Shown: in pieces, positions 14,856 through 24,282 of the stretch
Numbering within the stretch: the stretch's first letter is position 1
Layout of the letters: each line of letters opens with the position of its first letter
Assembly: GCA_002385415.1 (NCBI GenBank)
Contig: DGDL01000050.1
Span: forward strand, 1-39,279
Direction of reading: 5' to 3'
DNA from: Clostridiales bacterium UBA3953
Lineage (GTDB): Bacteria; Bacillota; Clostridia; Oscillospirales; CAG-272
DNA length: 39,279 nucleotides
The notes under the pieces: model-generated
The model's input: only the letters and a program-made list of their open reading frames with translations
Told to the model about the DNA's origin: nothing
Database searches by the model: none
Translations under genes and position numbers: made by a program

Positions 14856-15737
14856 ATGCAAAGAGTTCATATTATAAACCCCGCGGCAGGCAAGCGAAAC
14901 CCGTTTGAGCTGATACGTGACAAGCTTGCGGGGGAAGAATATTATATAACCCAGTGTGTGGGCGATGCGGAGCGGTTTGTGCGCGAGAGGTGTTTACTTC
15001 AGCCCCAAACTCACATTTTCATTTACGGCGGAGACGGGACGCTGAACGAGATAGTCAACGGCATTCTTTCCGCGGGAGCAGGCGGCCAAGCTGTTATATC
15101 GATTGTGCCGACGGGAACCGGCAACGATTTTCACCGGCTGTTGCGGCGCGGCGAAAAACGCCGTTTTGACGTGATGAAATACAGCACCGGCGACACGGAC
15201 AGATATGCGATAAACATTATAAACACCGGGTTTGACTCAACAGTCGTCGAAAAAATGCAAAACTACAAGAGATTGCCGCTGGTCAGCGGTTCGATGGCTT
15301 ATGTGCTGGGCGTGGGTGACACGCTGCTGCGCAGGATGGGCGAACGCTGGAAGCTCACGATAACGGAGCCTGACGGCACTATGACCGAAGAAGAGGGCGA
15401 GTATCTGCTTGCTCTGGTCGCAAACGGCAGATATTATGGCGGCGGGTTTATGGCGGCGCCGGTCGCGCAGACCGATGACGGTTTGCTTGACATTTTGATG
15501 GCGAAAAAGGTGTCGCGAACGAGGTTTTTGTCGCTTGTAGCCGAGTATCGCAAGGGCAAGCACATCGACCCCGAAACGCAAAAACCCATAAAAAAGTTTG
15601 AAAGCGTGCTCGAATACAGGCGCTGTTCCAAAATCTCGCTTGAGGGGCTGAGCTCGATTTGTGTCGACGGCGAGGTAATGCCTTCTGCGCAGATTGAGGT
15701 TTGCGTAAAACCGTCCGCGATTACGGTATTAGCATAA
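14856..15737 (+). CDS. Diacylglycerol/lipid kinase family protein (DagK/YegS type)
   Basis: This encodes 293 residues from ATG 14856, chosen because AGGTGG lies 5-7 nt upstream; the in-frame ATG at 14823 would add 11 unlikely residues. The DAGK catalytic domain is clear: IINPAAGKR at the start, YGGDGTLNEIVNG for ATP binding, and PTGTGNDFHR. The C-terminal half has ALVANGRYYGGGF and DGLLDIL, then a beta-rich tail. Such enzymes phosphorylate diacylglycerol or related lipids at the inner membrane face, recycling lipid or making lipid signals. The exact substrate is open. It ends at its own terminator before guaB. Confidence 0.93.
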   Translation: MQRVHIINPAAGKRNPFELIRDKLAGEEYYITQCVGDAERFVRERCLLQPQTHIFIYGGDGTLNEIVNGILSAGAGGQAVISIVPTGTGNDFHRLLRRGEKRRFDVMKYSTGDTDRYAINIINTGFDSTVVEKMQNYKRLPLVSGSMAYVLGVGDTLLRRMGERWKLTITEPDGTMTEEEGEYLLALVANGRYYGGGFMAAPVAQTDDGLLDILMAKKVSRTRFLSLVAEYRKGKHIDPETQKPIKKFESVLEYRRCSKISLEGLSSICVDGEVMPSAQIEVCVKPSAITVLA

Positions 15738-15741
15738 AATC

Positions 15742-15776
15742 ACCGCGCGCCGGCGTAAAACCGGTGCGCGGTTTAT
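15742..15776 (+). terminator. Rho-independent terminator after the lipid kinase gene
   Basis: A 12-bp GC-rich stem with one G-U pair (15742-15753 with 15761-15772) and a 7-nt loop is followed by a short TTTA run. The T tract is short, so it may be leaky. Confidence 0.75.
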
Positions 15777-15788
15777 AAATAATACTAA

Positions 15789-15817
15789 TTGACTTGATAT
15801 TTGCCCGGTGATATAAT
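15789..15817 (+). promoter_or_regulatory. Sigma-A promoter of guaB
   Basis: -35 TTGACT (15789-15794), 17-bp spacer, -10 TATAAT (15812-15817) preceded by an extended TG. The leader is only about 30 nt, so no guanine riboswitch fits here. Confidence 0.85.
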
Positions 15818-15855
15818 CGATATAATTATAGATATGAAAAAGGAGAGGGAAGGGA

Positions 15856-17337
15856 ATGGTCAATACCAATGAAAGGGAGAAATTTGTGCGCGAAGGGTTG
15901 ACCTTCGACGACGTACTGCTTATCCCTGCGCGCAGTGAAGTTCTGCCAAGCCAAGTTAAACTCAACACCCGGTTGACAAAAACCGTCAAACTGAATATAC
16001 CGCTTTTGTCTGCAGCAATGGATACCGTAACCGAAGCGGAGATGGCAATCGCGATGGCGCGCGAAGGCGGCGCGGGTGTTATTCACAAGAACATGCCGAT
16101 TGAGGAACAGATAGACCAGGTTCTGCGCGTGAAGCGCAGCGAAAGCGGCGTGATCGAAAACCCCTTTTATCTGTCGCCCGACAACTATGTATATGAAGCC
16201 GAAGCGCTGATGAGCAAATACAGAATCTCCGGCGTGCCGATTTGCGACGAAGCCGGCAGACTGGTGGGAATCATAACCAACCGCGACATACGCTTTTTGA
16301 CCGAATATACGATGAAAATAAGCGAGGTTATGACAAAAGACAATCTTGTCACCGCTCCTGTCGGCACAACGCTTGAGCAGGCTAAAGTAATTCTGCGCAA
16401 GCATAAAATTGAAAAGCTGCCGCTGGTCGACGAAAACTTTATGCTGCGCGGGCTTATAACAATTAAAGACATCGAAAAGGCAACGCGTTATCCCCACTCG
16501 GCCAAAGATGCCAGCGGCAGGCTCATTTGCGGCGCGGCGATAGGCGTGACGGCCGACGTGGTCGAGCGCGCGGCGGGACTGCTTGAGGTTGGTGCGGACT
16601 TTCTTTCGATAGACAGCGCACATGGACATTCGGCAAATATAATCGAGTGCATAAAGAAAGTAAAAGCGAGTTTTCCAAACTGCCAGCTTATTGCAGGCAA
16701 CATAGCAACGGCACGTGCAGCCGAAGAGCTTATCGACGCGGGTGCGGATGCGCTGAAAGTGGGTATCGGCCCCGGCTCGATTTGCACGACACGCGTGGTA
16801 GCCGGCATCGGCGTGCCCCAGATTACTGCTATATATGACGTCGCATGCATTGCGGCAAAACACGGAATACCTGTTATCGCCGACGGCGGTATCAAATACA
16901 GCGGCGACATAACTAAGGCGATTGCCGCTGGCGCCGACAGCGTTATGATTGGCTCGCTGTTTGCCGGCTGCGAGGAAAGCCCCGGCGAGTCGGAGATATA
17001 TCAGGGACGCCGCTTCAAAGTGTATCGCGGCATGGGCTCGCTTGCGGCGATGGAGAGAGGCTCCAAGGACCGCTATTTCCAAGAGGGCAGCCGCAAGCTC
17101 GTGCCCGAAGGTGTCGAGGGCCGTGTGCCATACAAAGGCCCGCTGCATGAGACGGTGTTCCAGCTCATGGGCGGACTGCGTGCCGGTATGGGCTATTGCG
17201 GATGCCGCACGATTGAGGAGCTGCAGCAAAACGGTCAGTTTATACGCATCACTGGCGCGGGTCTGCGCGAGTCGCACCCGCACGATATCAGCATCACCAA
17301 AGAGGCGCCCAACTACAGCGTACAGGTCAGCGACTGA
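15856..17337 (+). CDS. guaB: IMP dehydrogenase
   Basis: This 493-residue enzyme oxidises IMP to XMP with NAD+, the committing step of GMP synthesis. The N terminus LTFDDVLLIPARS is typical. A CBS pair spans about residues 95-210 (for example ISGVPICDEAGRLVGIITNRD and KIEKLPLVDENFMLRGLIT). The catalytic Cys lies in GPGSICTTRVVAGIGVPQ. The flap follows in YRGMGSLAAMERGSKDRYF and EGRVPYKG. AAGGAGAGG precedes ATG 15856. It is a single-gene unit with its own promoter and terminator. Confidence 0.98.
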   Translation: MVNTNEREKFVREGLTFDDVLLIPARSEVLPSQVKLNTRLTKTVKLNIPLLSAAMDTVTEAEMAIAMAREGGAGVIHKNMPIEEQIDQVLRVKRSESGVIENPFYLSPDNYVYEAEALMSKYRISGVPICDEAGRLVGIITNRDIRFLTEYTMKISEVMTKDNLVTAPVGTTLEQAKVILRKHKIEKLPLVDENFMLRGLITIKDIEKATRYPHSAKDASGRLICGAAIGVTADVVERAAGLLEVGADFLSIDSAHGHSANIIECIKKVKASFPNCQLIAGNIATARAAEELIDAGADALKVGIGPGSICTTRVVAGIGVPQITAIYDVACIAAKHGIPVIADGGIKYSGDITKAIAAGADSVMIGSLFAGCEESPGESEIYQGRRFKVYRGMGSLAAMERGSKDRYFQEGSRKLVPEGVEGRVPYKGPLHETVFQLMGGLRAGMGYCGCRTIEELQQNGQFIRITGAGLRESHPHDISITKEAPNYSVQVSD

Positions 17338-17348
17338 ATATAATACCC

Positions 17349-17383
17349 AAAGCGGAGAGTTTTTAGCTCCCCGCTTATTTTTT
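17349..17383 (+). terminator. Rho-independent terminator after guaB
   Basis: AAGCGG-GAG arms pair with CTC-CCGCTT around a TTTTTA-type loop and are followed by ATTTTTTT. The stem has one bulged base on each side. Confidence 0.85.
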
Positions 17384-17501
17384 TGCCCGTATGTTTGGCG
17401 TCGTTTGACCGGGGGTACGACGAAGCGCCCGAGTTTCATTTCGCCGTGTCGGCCGGAAACGGCTGCCGGCATCTCCTGCCTGTGGCACGGATATAAACGT
17501 A

Positions 17502-17530
17502 AAAGCGGAGCCGCTGTATGGCTCCGCTTT
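17502..17530 (-). terminator. Rho-independent terminator of the helicase gene
   Basis: An 11-bp perfect stem AAAGCGGAGCC/GGCTCCGCTTT (17502-17512 with 17520-17530) overlaps the last base pairs of the helicase stop codon. A TTTT run follows on the minus strand. Confidence 0.85.
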
Positions 17531-20500
17531 AATATTGCTTTTTTCCGCATATTAAATCAAACACCTCGGACAGCGCCTCTTCGGGCGTCGGCCGGGCCTG
17601 TGTGAAAATCCCGCGCCACACCGCCTTGTAATGGCCGCGCCTGAATTTGTCCTGGATAATCGTTACAATCTCGCCGTTATATTTAAAGTATTCGTTGCCG
17701 TTTTTGCTGCGCTTGCGGGAATGGTGAATAAAAGTCTTCCGCCGCGCCTCTCGGGATTTCAGCTCGGCTTCGCGACGCTTTGCGCCCTCAATGTCCCCTT
17801 CCATGCGGCCGGCACAAACGCAGCCCGCGCCAATCTGCCGCGGATATTCGGGATGGTTCATGTGGTGGACGTATCTGATAGTCTGCTTGCCGCACATGCC
17901 GCAGACTGCGGCAGGCATGCCGAGGTCGCTAATCTCAACGCAAAACCAGCCGGTCTTTGGCACGTTCGGGTCATTCCATAGGTTTGCTGGGGCGTTTTTG
18001 CGGGAAGTGTCAGGCTCGGCGGCGCCGCTTGATTCGGGTAAGTGAAACGATGATTGCCACTCTGGTGTGTCGGGTAGCGAAATTTCTATTTCGGGTACCG
18101 AGATGTCGGAACCGTCTCCGCTTTCCGGCGCGGCGGCCTCGTCGTCAAACAAGGAAAGCTGCTCCGGCGACTCAGTTTTTTTATTGCTTTTTTCGCGCGG
18201 CGGGATGGCGGCTGCGGTATAGTCGACCTGCCCCGCAAAAGGTACTCTCTCGGATGCGGTGCGGACCGATTCGGGTGTTTGGTCGTCAGAAATTGTATTG
18301 ATATAAGCCGATTTGCTTGGTTTTCGAACATGCTCTTCGTCTTTTTTGATTTCGGACGTCTTTTTTTCGGGATTTTGGTCACGAGCCGTGCCATCAACGA
18401 TTTTATGCTGCCTGTTTTCGGGAACTGAAGAGGGCGTCGGGCTTTCGCCGGCTTCATGCAGCTTGCTTTCGGAATTTTGGACAGGTGTTGTGCTGTCGGC
18501 GGATTCAAGCAAATCCCGCCACATGCCGAAATCATAGTCGGTGGATATGGGGCGCACGGTGCCGCTGTCAAACTGCACTTCATAGATGCCGCGGTGCTCG
18601 TCAAGTCCGATAATTTCGCCCTCACCGAAAACCGCATGGCGTACGCGGCTGCCAACGCCGAGCCGCTCTGGTTGCGGTCGCTCGACGTGCGCGGCAAGAG
18701 TGCGCATTTGCTCGGCTACTTCCTTTGAAATTGCGCCGATGCGCACAAAGTTATGCTCGCCGATGTCGGCGAAAAAGCGCGAAGGCAGCTTCTTGCGCCC
18801 GTTTAGGCCATCGCCCTCGGAGTCGGCGAGATAAAGCCGCTTCATCGCGCGTGTCATTGCCACAAAGCACAGCCGGCGCTCCTCTTCAAGACCTGCCTGT
18901 GCCCGTTCCTCTATTGTGCGGCTCGAGGGGAAAATGCCGTCGGTCATGCCGACGACAAAACATACCGGAAACTCAAGTCCTTTTGCGGCATGCACAGTCA
19001 TCATTTTGACGCGGTCGACGGCGTCGTCAAGATTTTCCTCGCTTGCAAACTCAAGCTGCTTGAGATAAACCGAGAGCGGCATAAACTCGCCCGGGAGATT
19101 GTCCTGTATAACCGTTTTGCCGTACTCGCGCTCGCTGTCGACCGTGATTTTCTTGAGCTCGCTGAGGTTGTCAAAGCGCTCCATGTTGCCAGACTCGCGG
19201 ATATACTGCTCGTATCCCGATTCGACAAGCAGCCGCTGGAGAATCTCCGAGACAGGCATGCTGTCTTTTTTCTCGCGCAGCCCGTAAATCGACTGCGCAA
19301 GCTCGCCGGCCTTGGGGCAGGCAAGCTCCGTGTCGGCATATTTTGCAAGTGCCACAAGCAGCGATGTGCCGTCAGCCTCTGCAAGCTCGCGCAGTCGCCG
19401 CGCCTTGACACGCCCGAACCCGCGGCGGGGCTTGTTTACAACACGCATCAGCGCCGCGTCGTCGTCGCGCTCGACAAGTTTGAGGTATGCTATTGCGTCG
19501 ACAATCTCCATGCGCTCGAAAAAGCGCACGCTGCCGAATATTTCGTACGGGATGCCCTCGGCAGTGAAGGCTTTTTCAAGAAATTGCGACAAAAAGCCCG
19601 ACCGGTATAAAATCGCAATATCGCGCAGCCTGAATCCCTCGCAAAGCAGCTTACGAATCTCTGCGACAACAGCCGCGCCTTCCTCTTCCTCGGTCTTGCA
19701 GTGCAGGTGCACAACGTCTGTGCCGGCCTCACCGGTTGTAAAGAGTGTTTTCGGCACGCGGTTGACATTATGCGAGATAAGCTCGTTTGCGGCGGCGAGG
19801 ATTTTGCCGGTCGAGCGATAGTTTTGCTCGAGCAAAATGGTCTTTGTGCCGGGATGGGTGCGGTCGAAGTCGACAAGGAGGCTCACATCGGCGCCCCGCC
19901 ATTCGTATATATTCTGGTCGGGGTCGCCGACGACAAAAAGGTTGCGGTTTGCCTGCGCTAAAATGTCAATCAGCTTCATCTCGCGCCTTGAGCTGTCCTG
20001 AAACTCGTCGACCTGTATATAAACGAGCCGCTTTTGCCACTCGGCGCATATATCGGGGAACTGCTCGAAAAGCACAAAAACGAAGTTGATAAGATCGCTG
20101 AAATCCAGCCCAAAAATTTTCTTCTGATAAAGCAGGTAGCGGTTTATAATTTTCTCGTCGAGTGTTGCGCCTGCGTCATAGTCGCCCTTGTCCCGCGATA
20201 GCAGCAGGCTAACATAATCTGTAGTTGATTTCTTTTGCTCGATAAGCGCAATAATCTTTTCAAACGAGGCATAATCGAGCTTCAGGCCGAGCGCGGAATA
20301 GATTTCCTCGAGGATTTTCTTTTGCTCGGCCTCGTCTAAAATGCGGAAGTTTTCGGGCCAGAAAAGATGACCGATGCTCTCGCGCAGAACCCTGACACAA
20401 AAGCCGTGATAGGTGGTGATAAGTGAAGTATCGGTACCGTCGCCGGCAAGCGCCCGCACGCGGCGCCGCATCTCGCCCGCGGCTTTGTTTGTGAATGTGA

Positions 20501-20669
20501 CGCAGAGAATATTGCCGGCAGGTATGCCGGCTGCGCGCACAAGGTATGCATAGCGGTGGGCGAGCGCCCTCGTTTTGCCCGAGCCTGCGCCGGCTATAAT
20601 ACGCACAAAGCCTTCGGTTGTCGTGACGGCTTCGCGCTGCCGTTCGTTTAAATCGCTCAAAATGTTCAT
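17529..20669 (-). CDS. pcrA: PcrA/UvrD-type DNA helicase with a fused C-terminal Cys domain
   Basis: This 1046-residue SF1A 3'-5' helicase acts in repair and replication-transcription conflict. Motifs: IIAGAGSGKT (Walker A), VDEFQDS (Walker B), VVGDPDQNIYEWRGA, TVHAAKGLEFP and VAMTRAMKRLYL. Around residue 670-710 there is the Tudor-like RNA-polymerase-binding module of PcrA (VGSRVRHAVFGEGEIIG). Normal PcrA ends about there, near 730. Here a Ser/Glu/Pro-rich linker of about 190 residues leads to a distinct domain at about 907-1046, with C923-x2-C926, C950-x-C952 and many basic residues. This domain resembles small standalone bacterial proteins with CGMCGK-type and GCVCAGRM-type motifs. The start ATG 20669 has no strong Shine-Dalgarno. 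Confidence 0.95.
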   Translation of the reverse strand: MNILSDLNERQREAVTTTEGFVRIIAGAGSGKTRALAHRYAYLVRAAGIPAGNILCVTFTNKAAGEMRRRVRALAGDGTDTSLITTYHGFCVRVLRESIGHLFWPENFRILDEAEQKKILEEIYSALGLKLDYASFEKIIALIEQKKSTTDYVSLLLSRDKGDYDAGATLDEKIINRYLLYQKKIFGLDFSDLINFVFVLFEQFPDICAEWQKRLVYIQVDEFQDSSRREMKLIDILAQANRNLFVVGDPDQNIYEWRGADVSLLVDFDRTHPGTKTILLEQNYRSTGKILAAANELISHNVNRVPKTLFTTGEAGTDVVHLHCKTEEEEGAAVVAEIRKLLCEGFRLRDIAILYRSGFLSQFLEKAFTAEGIPYEIFGSVRFFERMEIVDAIAYLKLVERDDDAALMRVVNKPRRGFGRVKARRLRELAEADGTSLLVALAKYADTELACPKAGELAQSIYGLREKKDSMPVSEILQRLLVESGYEQYIRESGNMERFDNLSELKKITVDSEREYGKTVIQDNLPGEFMPLSVYLKQLEFASEENLDDAVDRVKMMTVHAAKGLEFPVCFVVGMTDGIFPSSRTIEERAQAGLEEERRLCFVAMTRAMKRLYLADSEGDGLNGRKKLPSRFFADIGEHNFVRIGAISKEVAEQMRTLAAHVERPQPERLGVGSRVRHAVFGEGEIIGLDEHRGIYEVQFDSGTVRPISTDYDFGMWRDLLESADSTTPVQNSESKLHEAGESPTPSSVPENRQHKIVDGTARDQNPEKKTSEIKKDEEHVRKPSKSAYINTISDDQTPESVRTASERVPFAGQVDYTAAAIPPREKSNKKTESPEQLSLFDDEAAAPESGDGSDISVPEIEISLPDTPEWQSSFHLPESSGAAEPDTSRKNAPANLWNDPNVPKTGWFCVEISDLGMPAAVCGMCGKQTIRYVHHMNHPEYPRQIGAGCVCAGRMEGDIEGAKRREAELKSREARRKTFIHHSRKRSKNGNEYFKYNGEIVTIIQDKFRRGHYKAVWRGIFTQARPTPEEALSEVFDLICGKKQY

Positions 20670-20720
20670 TATGTAACCGCACTATAATAGCAAAAATTAA
20701 TATAAAAAGGGTTTATTAAG

Positions 20721-20749
20721 ATTATAGTCTCGGAGGACACTGTTGTCAA
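20721..20749 (-). promoter_or_regulatory. Consensus sigma-A promoter of pcrA
   Basis: On the minus strand: -35 TTGACA (20744-20749), 17-bp spacer, -10 TATAAT (20721-20726). The leader is about 45 nt. Confidence 0.85.
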
Positions 20750-20787
20750 CGCCGGGCGGGATGAAACCCGCGTCTGTACAAAGGACT

Positions 20788-20825
20788 AAAAAGGCGCGGA
20801 AAGCGTTCTGCCTCCGCGTCTTTTT
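20788..20825 (-). terminator. Rho-independent terminator after tex
   Basis: A 13-bp stem including one G-U pair (20788-20800 with 20813-20825) is flanked by A5 and T5. It lies immediately after the tex stop and before the pcrA promoter. Confidence 0.85.
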
Positions 20826-20826
20826 A

Positions 20827-22977
20827 CTATAGCTTCATTGTAAGCCCTATACGCTTTTTATCGACGTCTACACTCAGCACTTTTACGGTAACAATGTCGC
20901 CGACGGCAAGAACCTCGGAGGGGTGCTTTATATAGCGGTTTGTAATCTGAGACACATGCACAAGCCCGTCTTGATGCACGCCGATGTCCACAAATGCACC
21001 GAAGTCGGTGACATTGCGCACCGTACCCGTGAGTGTCATGCCAACCGCAAGGTCGGCAAGCTCCATAATGTCGTCGCGCAGAACAGGCTGCGGTAGCGAG
21101 TCGCGCACGTCGCGGCCGGGCTTTTCAAGCTCGGCTATAATGTCGAGCAGCGTCGGCACGCCAACCCCGAGCGATTCGGCAAGTCGCTCCATGCCGTAGC
21201 GCTCTGCCTTTTCCCGCAGCTCGCCCAGCCGATGCTCACGCACGTCCTCGTCGGAGTAGCCGAACCTGCGCAGCAGCTCTTTTGCCGGCCTGTACGATTC
21301 GGGGTGCACACCGGTCATGTCGAGCACCTCGCCGGATCCGGGCACGCGCAAAAAGCCCGCACACTGCTCAAACGCTTTCGGGCCTATGCGCGGCACATGT
21401 AAAAGCTCGTCGCGCGAGGAAAATTCGCCGTGCTCCTCGCGATACTTAACGATGTTTTTTGCCACCGCCGAGTTTATTCCCGCGACATGCGAGAGAAGTG
21501 AATATGAGGCGGTGTTAACGTCTACACCGACGGCGTTGACACAATCTTCGACCACGCCGGCAAGCGCCTGGTCAAGCTGCGTCTCCTTCATGTCGTGCTG
21601 ATACTGGCCGACACCGATAGATTTGGGGTCGATTTTTACAAGCTCGGCAAGCGGGTCCTGGAGCCTGCGCGCGATGGACACGGCGCTGCGCTCGGTAACG
21701 TCGAAATCGGGGAACTCCTCGGCCGCCAGCGGCGATGCGGAGTAAACGGACGCACCTGCCTCGCTTACGACGGTGTTCACCAGCTCGGGAATCTCGCGCA
21801 GCACGCCCGCGATGAAAATTTCGCTCTCCCTTGAGGCTGTGCCGTTTCCTATGGCGATTATATCGACGCCATATCTGCGTATAAGCTGCTTTACAATGCG
21901 TTTTGCTTCATCGATGCGCTCGAAGGGCTTTGTGGGATAAATTACCGTGGTTTCGAGCACTTTTCCGGTCTTGTCCACGACAGCCAGCTTGCAGCCTGTG
22001 CGATAGCCGGGGTCGATACCCATCACAATCTTGCCTTTGACGGGTGCCGCCATGAGAAGGTGCCGGAGGTTTTCGGAAAACAGCTTGATAGCGTTTTCGC
22101 TTGCCCTCTCTGTAAGCTGCGCGCGCAGCTCGCGTTCTATGGACGGAGCAATAAGCCGCTCATAGGAGTCGATGGTCGCGGCGGCGACGTGAGGATATGC
22201 GGGACTGTCCGGTTCGGTGATTATTTTGGAGAAAAGATAGTTTAATATGATGTCGGTATCAACTTTAATAGAGACCCGCACCACCCCGCGGCTCTCGGCG
22301 CGGTTCAACCCCAGCACGCGATGCCCGGGAATTTCGGCCAACCGCTCAAGATACTCGTAGTACATCCCGTATGTGCCGTCGGGGTCCTCGCCGCACTGCT
22401 TTGAGGTTATAAAGCCAAGCTCAAAGGTCAGAGCGCGAATCTCCTTGCGGTACTCGGCGTTGTCGGAAATGTCCTCCGCGATTATGTCGCGCGCGCCGCC
22501 GAAGGCTTCATCGATAGAGGAAATGCCCTTTTCCGGGTCGACAAATCTCTCCGCCAGCTCCAGAAGCGACGGTTCGTAGGCTTTTTCCTGCATAATAAGC
22601 GCAAGCGCCAAATCTTCAAGCCCGCGCTCGCGCGCGACCGAGGCGCGTGTTTTGCGTTTAGGCCGAAATGGGCGGTAAATGTCCTCGATCTCGGCGAGAA
22701 TTTCTGCTTTGTCAAGCTGCGCTTCTATTTCAGCCGTCAGCTTGCCCTGATCGGCGATGGCGGCGCGCACCTCCTCGCGCCGCTTTTCAAGTGAGCGCAG
22801 GTAGTCGAGCCGCTCGGCAAGCTTTCGCAGGACGGTATCGTCGAGCGAACCGGTGACTTCTTTGCGATAGCGGGCGATAAAGGGTATGGTGTTGCCTTCA
22901 TCGATAAGCTCGATTGTGCGCTCAATCCGGTCTTGGGAGATGCCAAACTCTTTTGCCAGCGCAACGGTAATGTTCAT
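20827..22977 (-). CDS. tex: Tex-family RNA-binding transcription accessory protein
   Basis: This 716-residue cytosolic nucleic-acid-binding protein of the Tex/Spt6 lineage starts MNITVALAKEFGISQDRIE. The helical N-terminal region has IPFIARYRKEVTGSLDD. The YqgF-like RNase H fold has VMGIDPGYRTGCKLAVVD. The tandem helix-hairpin-helix part includes VDVNTASYSLLSHVAGI and FLRVPGSGEVLDMTGVHPE. A C-terminal S1 domain starts GMTLTGTVRNVTDFGAFVD. The length is normal for the family. It lies 22 bp downstream of the amidase gene on the minus strand and ends at its own terminator. Confidence 0.97.
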   Translation of the reverse strand: MNITVALAKEFGISQDRIERTIELIDEGNTIPFIARYRKEVTGSLDDTVLRKLAERLDYLRSLEKRREEVRAAIADQGKLTAEIEAQLDKAEILAEIEDIYRPFRPKRKTRASVARERGLEDLALALIMQEKAYEPSLLELAERFVDPEKGISSIDEAFGGARDIIAEDISDNAEYRKEIRALTFELGFITSKQCGEDPDGTYGMYYEYLERLAEIPGHRVLGLNRAESRGVVRVSIKVDTDIILNYLFSKIITEPDSPAYPHVAAATIDSYERLIAPSIERELRAQLTERASENAIKLFSENLRHLLMAAPVKGKIVMGIDPGYRTGCKLAVVDKTGKVLETTVIYPTKPFERIDEAKRIVKQLIRRYGVDIIAIGNGTASRESEIFIAGVLREIPELVNTVVSEAGASVYSASPLAAEEFPDFDVTERSAVSIARRLQDPLAELVKIDPKSIGVGQYQHDMKETQLDQALAGVVEDCVNAVGVDVNTASYSLLSHVAGINSAVAKNIVKYREEHGEFSSRDELLHVPRIGPKAFEQCAGFLRVPGSGEVLDMTGVHPESYRPAKELLRRFGYSDEDVREHRLGELREKAERYGMERLAESLGVGVPTLLDIIAELEKPGRDVRDSLPQPVLRDDIMELADLAVGMTLTGTVRNVTDFGAFVDIGVHQDGLVHVSQITNRYIKHPSEVLAVGDIVTVKVLSVDVDKKRIGLTMKL

Positions 22978-22999
22978 AGTTTCAAACTCCGCGTTTTAG

Positions 23000-24166
23000 T
23001 CAAACTTCAGGGGAAAAGCCCAGAGAATTAATGTATGCAATAATGCCTGCTGCAGTGCCATAGACAAATGCCTTGCGCCACTCGTCGGAAAGAAGGTTTT
23101 TTGCGTCGCTATCGTTTGTTGTAAATCCCATCTCAATAAGCACCGACGGAACAGTCAGTTTTTTTGTGACGTAATATGCTTCGTATATATCTTTTGCGAT
23201 AACAGGCACTTCTGAAGAAATCTGTTGCCCGATTGCATCGGCGAGTGCCTGAGCATACTGCTGTGTCCCCTCAACGCCGCCCTCGTATATATAAATCCTT
23301 GTGCCGCCAACCGATGTGTCGTCGGTGAAAGCGTCGCAATGAAGCGAAATAAAAAGGCTTGTTTCGGGGTGCGATTTTACAAAATCCACCCGCTCAAACG
23401 GGTCTAAAGTGTATTGCTGCGACCCGTCATGCTCTGGGGGAACAGTATCGTCCGAGCGTGTCATTATAACCTTTATCCCGGCCTCCTCGAGCTTGTCCCG
23501 CAGCATGAGCCCGACCGCAAGCGCGACCTCTTTTTCGGTCACATCTCCCATTGTTTCCTCGCAGATTGCGCCCGGGTCGTCGTATCCGTGGCCGGGATCA
23601 ATACAGACGACAAATATACGATCTTTGTTTTTTAGTATTAGCTTACCGCTGTCCTCTTCTTCTGCCGGTGCCGTTTTACCGGAAGGTGTATCGTCCGGTA
23701 AGTCTGTTTCGCCCTCCATGCCTGCTATGGAAGGTATGCCAGCCGGTGCGCCTCCGGCAAAGAGCATGACAATAATGGCGACCAGAACGGCAGCCACCGC
23801 AGCCAGAGCGCCTATCAGCCTATATGTGGTGTATGTGTTATTTGCCCGCGCGCTGCCGGCGGTCCGGCCGCCCGGGGATTTTTCTTGAGGTTTCGTATGC
23901 TTGCGGGAAGGGGATTTATGCGCGGCGATTTCGCCGGGCGTGGCGCGGCGCGCGCCTGTTCGCTCGAAAGTTGTGCCGGGGACTGCTGTATGGATGCCGC
24001 CTTCCGACCGCTTTTCCGTAGATGCCCCACATTTTGGCTGGCCCGGCGGTTGTTGTGGAGCCGGCTGCCGGGCGGTGTTACCGGATTTTCTGTCCGGCGG
24101 GGCACCGTTTTTTGAGGTGGTGGGTGCGGACGGAGGGCTGTCGGGGTTTTTTATATGTTTTTTCAT
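23000..24166 (-). CDS. Membrane-anchored N-acetylmuramoyl-L-alanine amidase
   Basis: This 388-residue protein has a cytoplasmic tail of about 112 residues rich in Pro, Lys, Arg and Thr. One membrane helix follows (LIGALAAVAAVLVAIIVMLF, about 115-136), then a linker and a catalytic Amidase_3 domain outside. The zinc site can be read: His in IDPGHGYDDPG, Glu in DVTEKEVAL, His in FISLHCDAF, and the catalytic Glu in SVLIEMGFTTN. It would cut the bond between muramic acid and L-Ala in peptidoglycan. It has no cell-wall-binding repeats. The gene is probably co-transcribed with tex (22-bp gap); only a weak AGGA lies upstream of its ATG. Confidence 0.93.
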   Translation of the reverse strand: MKKHIKNPDSPPSAPTTSKNGAPPDRKSGNTARQPAPQQPPGQPKCGASTEKRSEGGIHTAVPGTTFERTGARRATPGEIAAHKSPSRKHTKPQEKSPGGRTAGSARANNTYTTYRLIGALAAVAAVLVAIIVMLFAGGAPAGIPSIAGMEGETDLPDDTPSGKTAPAEEEDSGKLILKNKDRIFVVCIDPGHGYDDPGAICEETMGDVTEKEVALAVGLMLRDKLEEAGIKVIMTRSDDTVPPEHDGSQQYTLDPFERVDFVKSHPETSLFISLHCDAFTDDTSVGGTRIYIYEGGVEGTQQYAQALADAIGQQISSEVPVIAKDIYEAYYVTKKLTVPSVLIEMGFTTNDSDAKNLLSDEWRKAFVYGTAAGIIAYINSLGFSPEV

Positions 24167-24210
24167 CTTGGATTGCGTTCCTGTCGATTTGCAAGGCGAT
24201 AAAAAAGCGT

Positions 24211-24251
24211 AAAAACAGCGGGCAGCCTCAGATAACTGAAGGCGCTCCCGC
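24211..24251 (-). terminator. Rho-independent terminator of the small gene at 24283
   Basis: On the minus strand, outer arms GCGGG/CCCGC and inner arms AGGC/GCCT with CAG/CTG enclose an AT-only tetraloop. TTTTT follows. It separates the 24283 gene from the amidase-tex pair. Confidence 0.8.
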
Positions 24252-24282
24252 CGTTATCCTGTAACGTCGCAAGCCCGTCTGT

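Noticed and set aside
15826..17550. A 574-codon open frame on the minus strand, antisense to guaB
   Set aside because: It mirrors a highly conserved plus-strand gene with promoter, ribosome-binding site and terminator. Its translation is rich in Cys, His and Arg with no known motif, so it is a by-product of codon bias.
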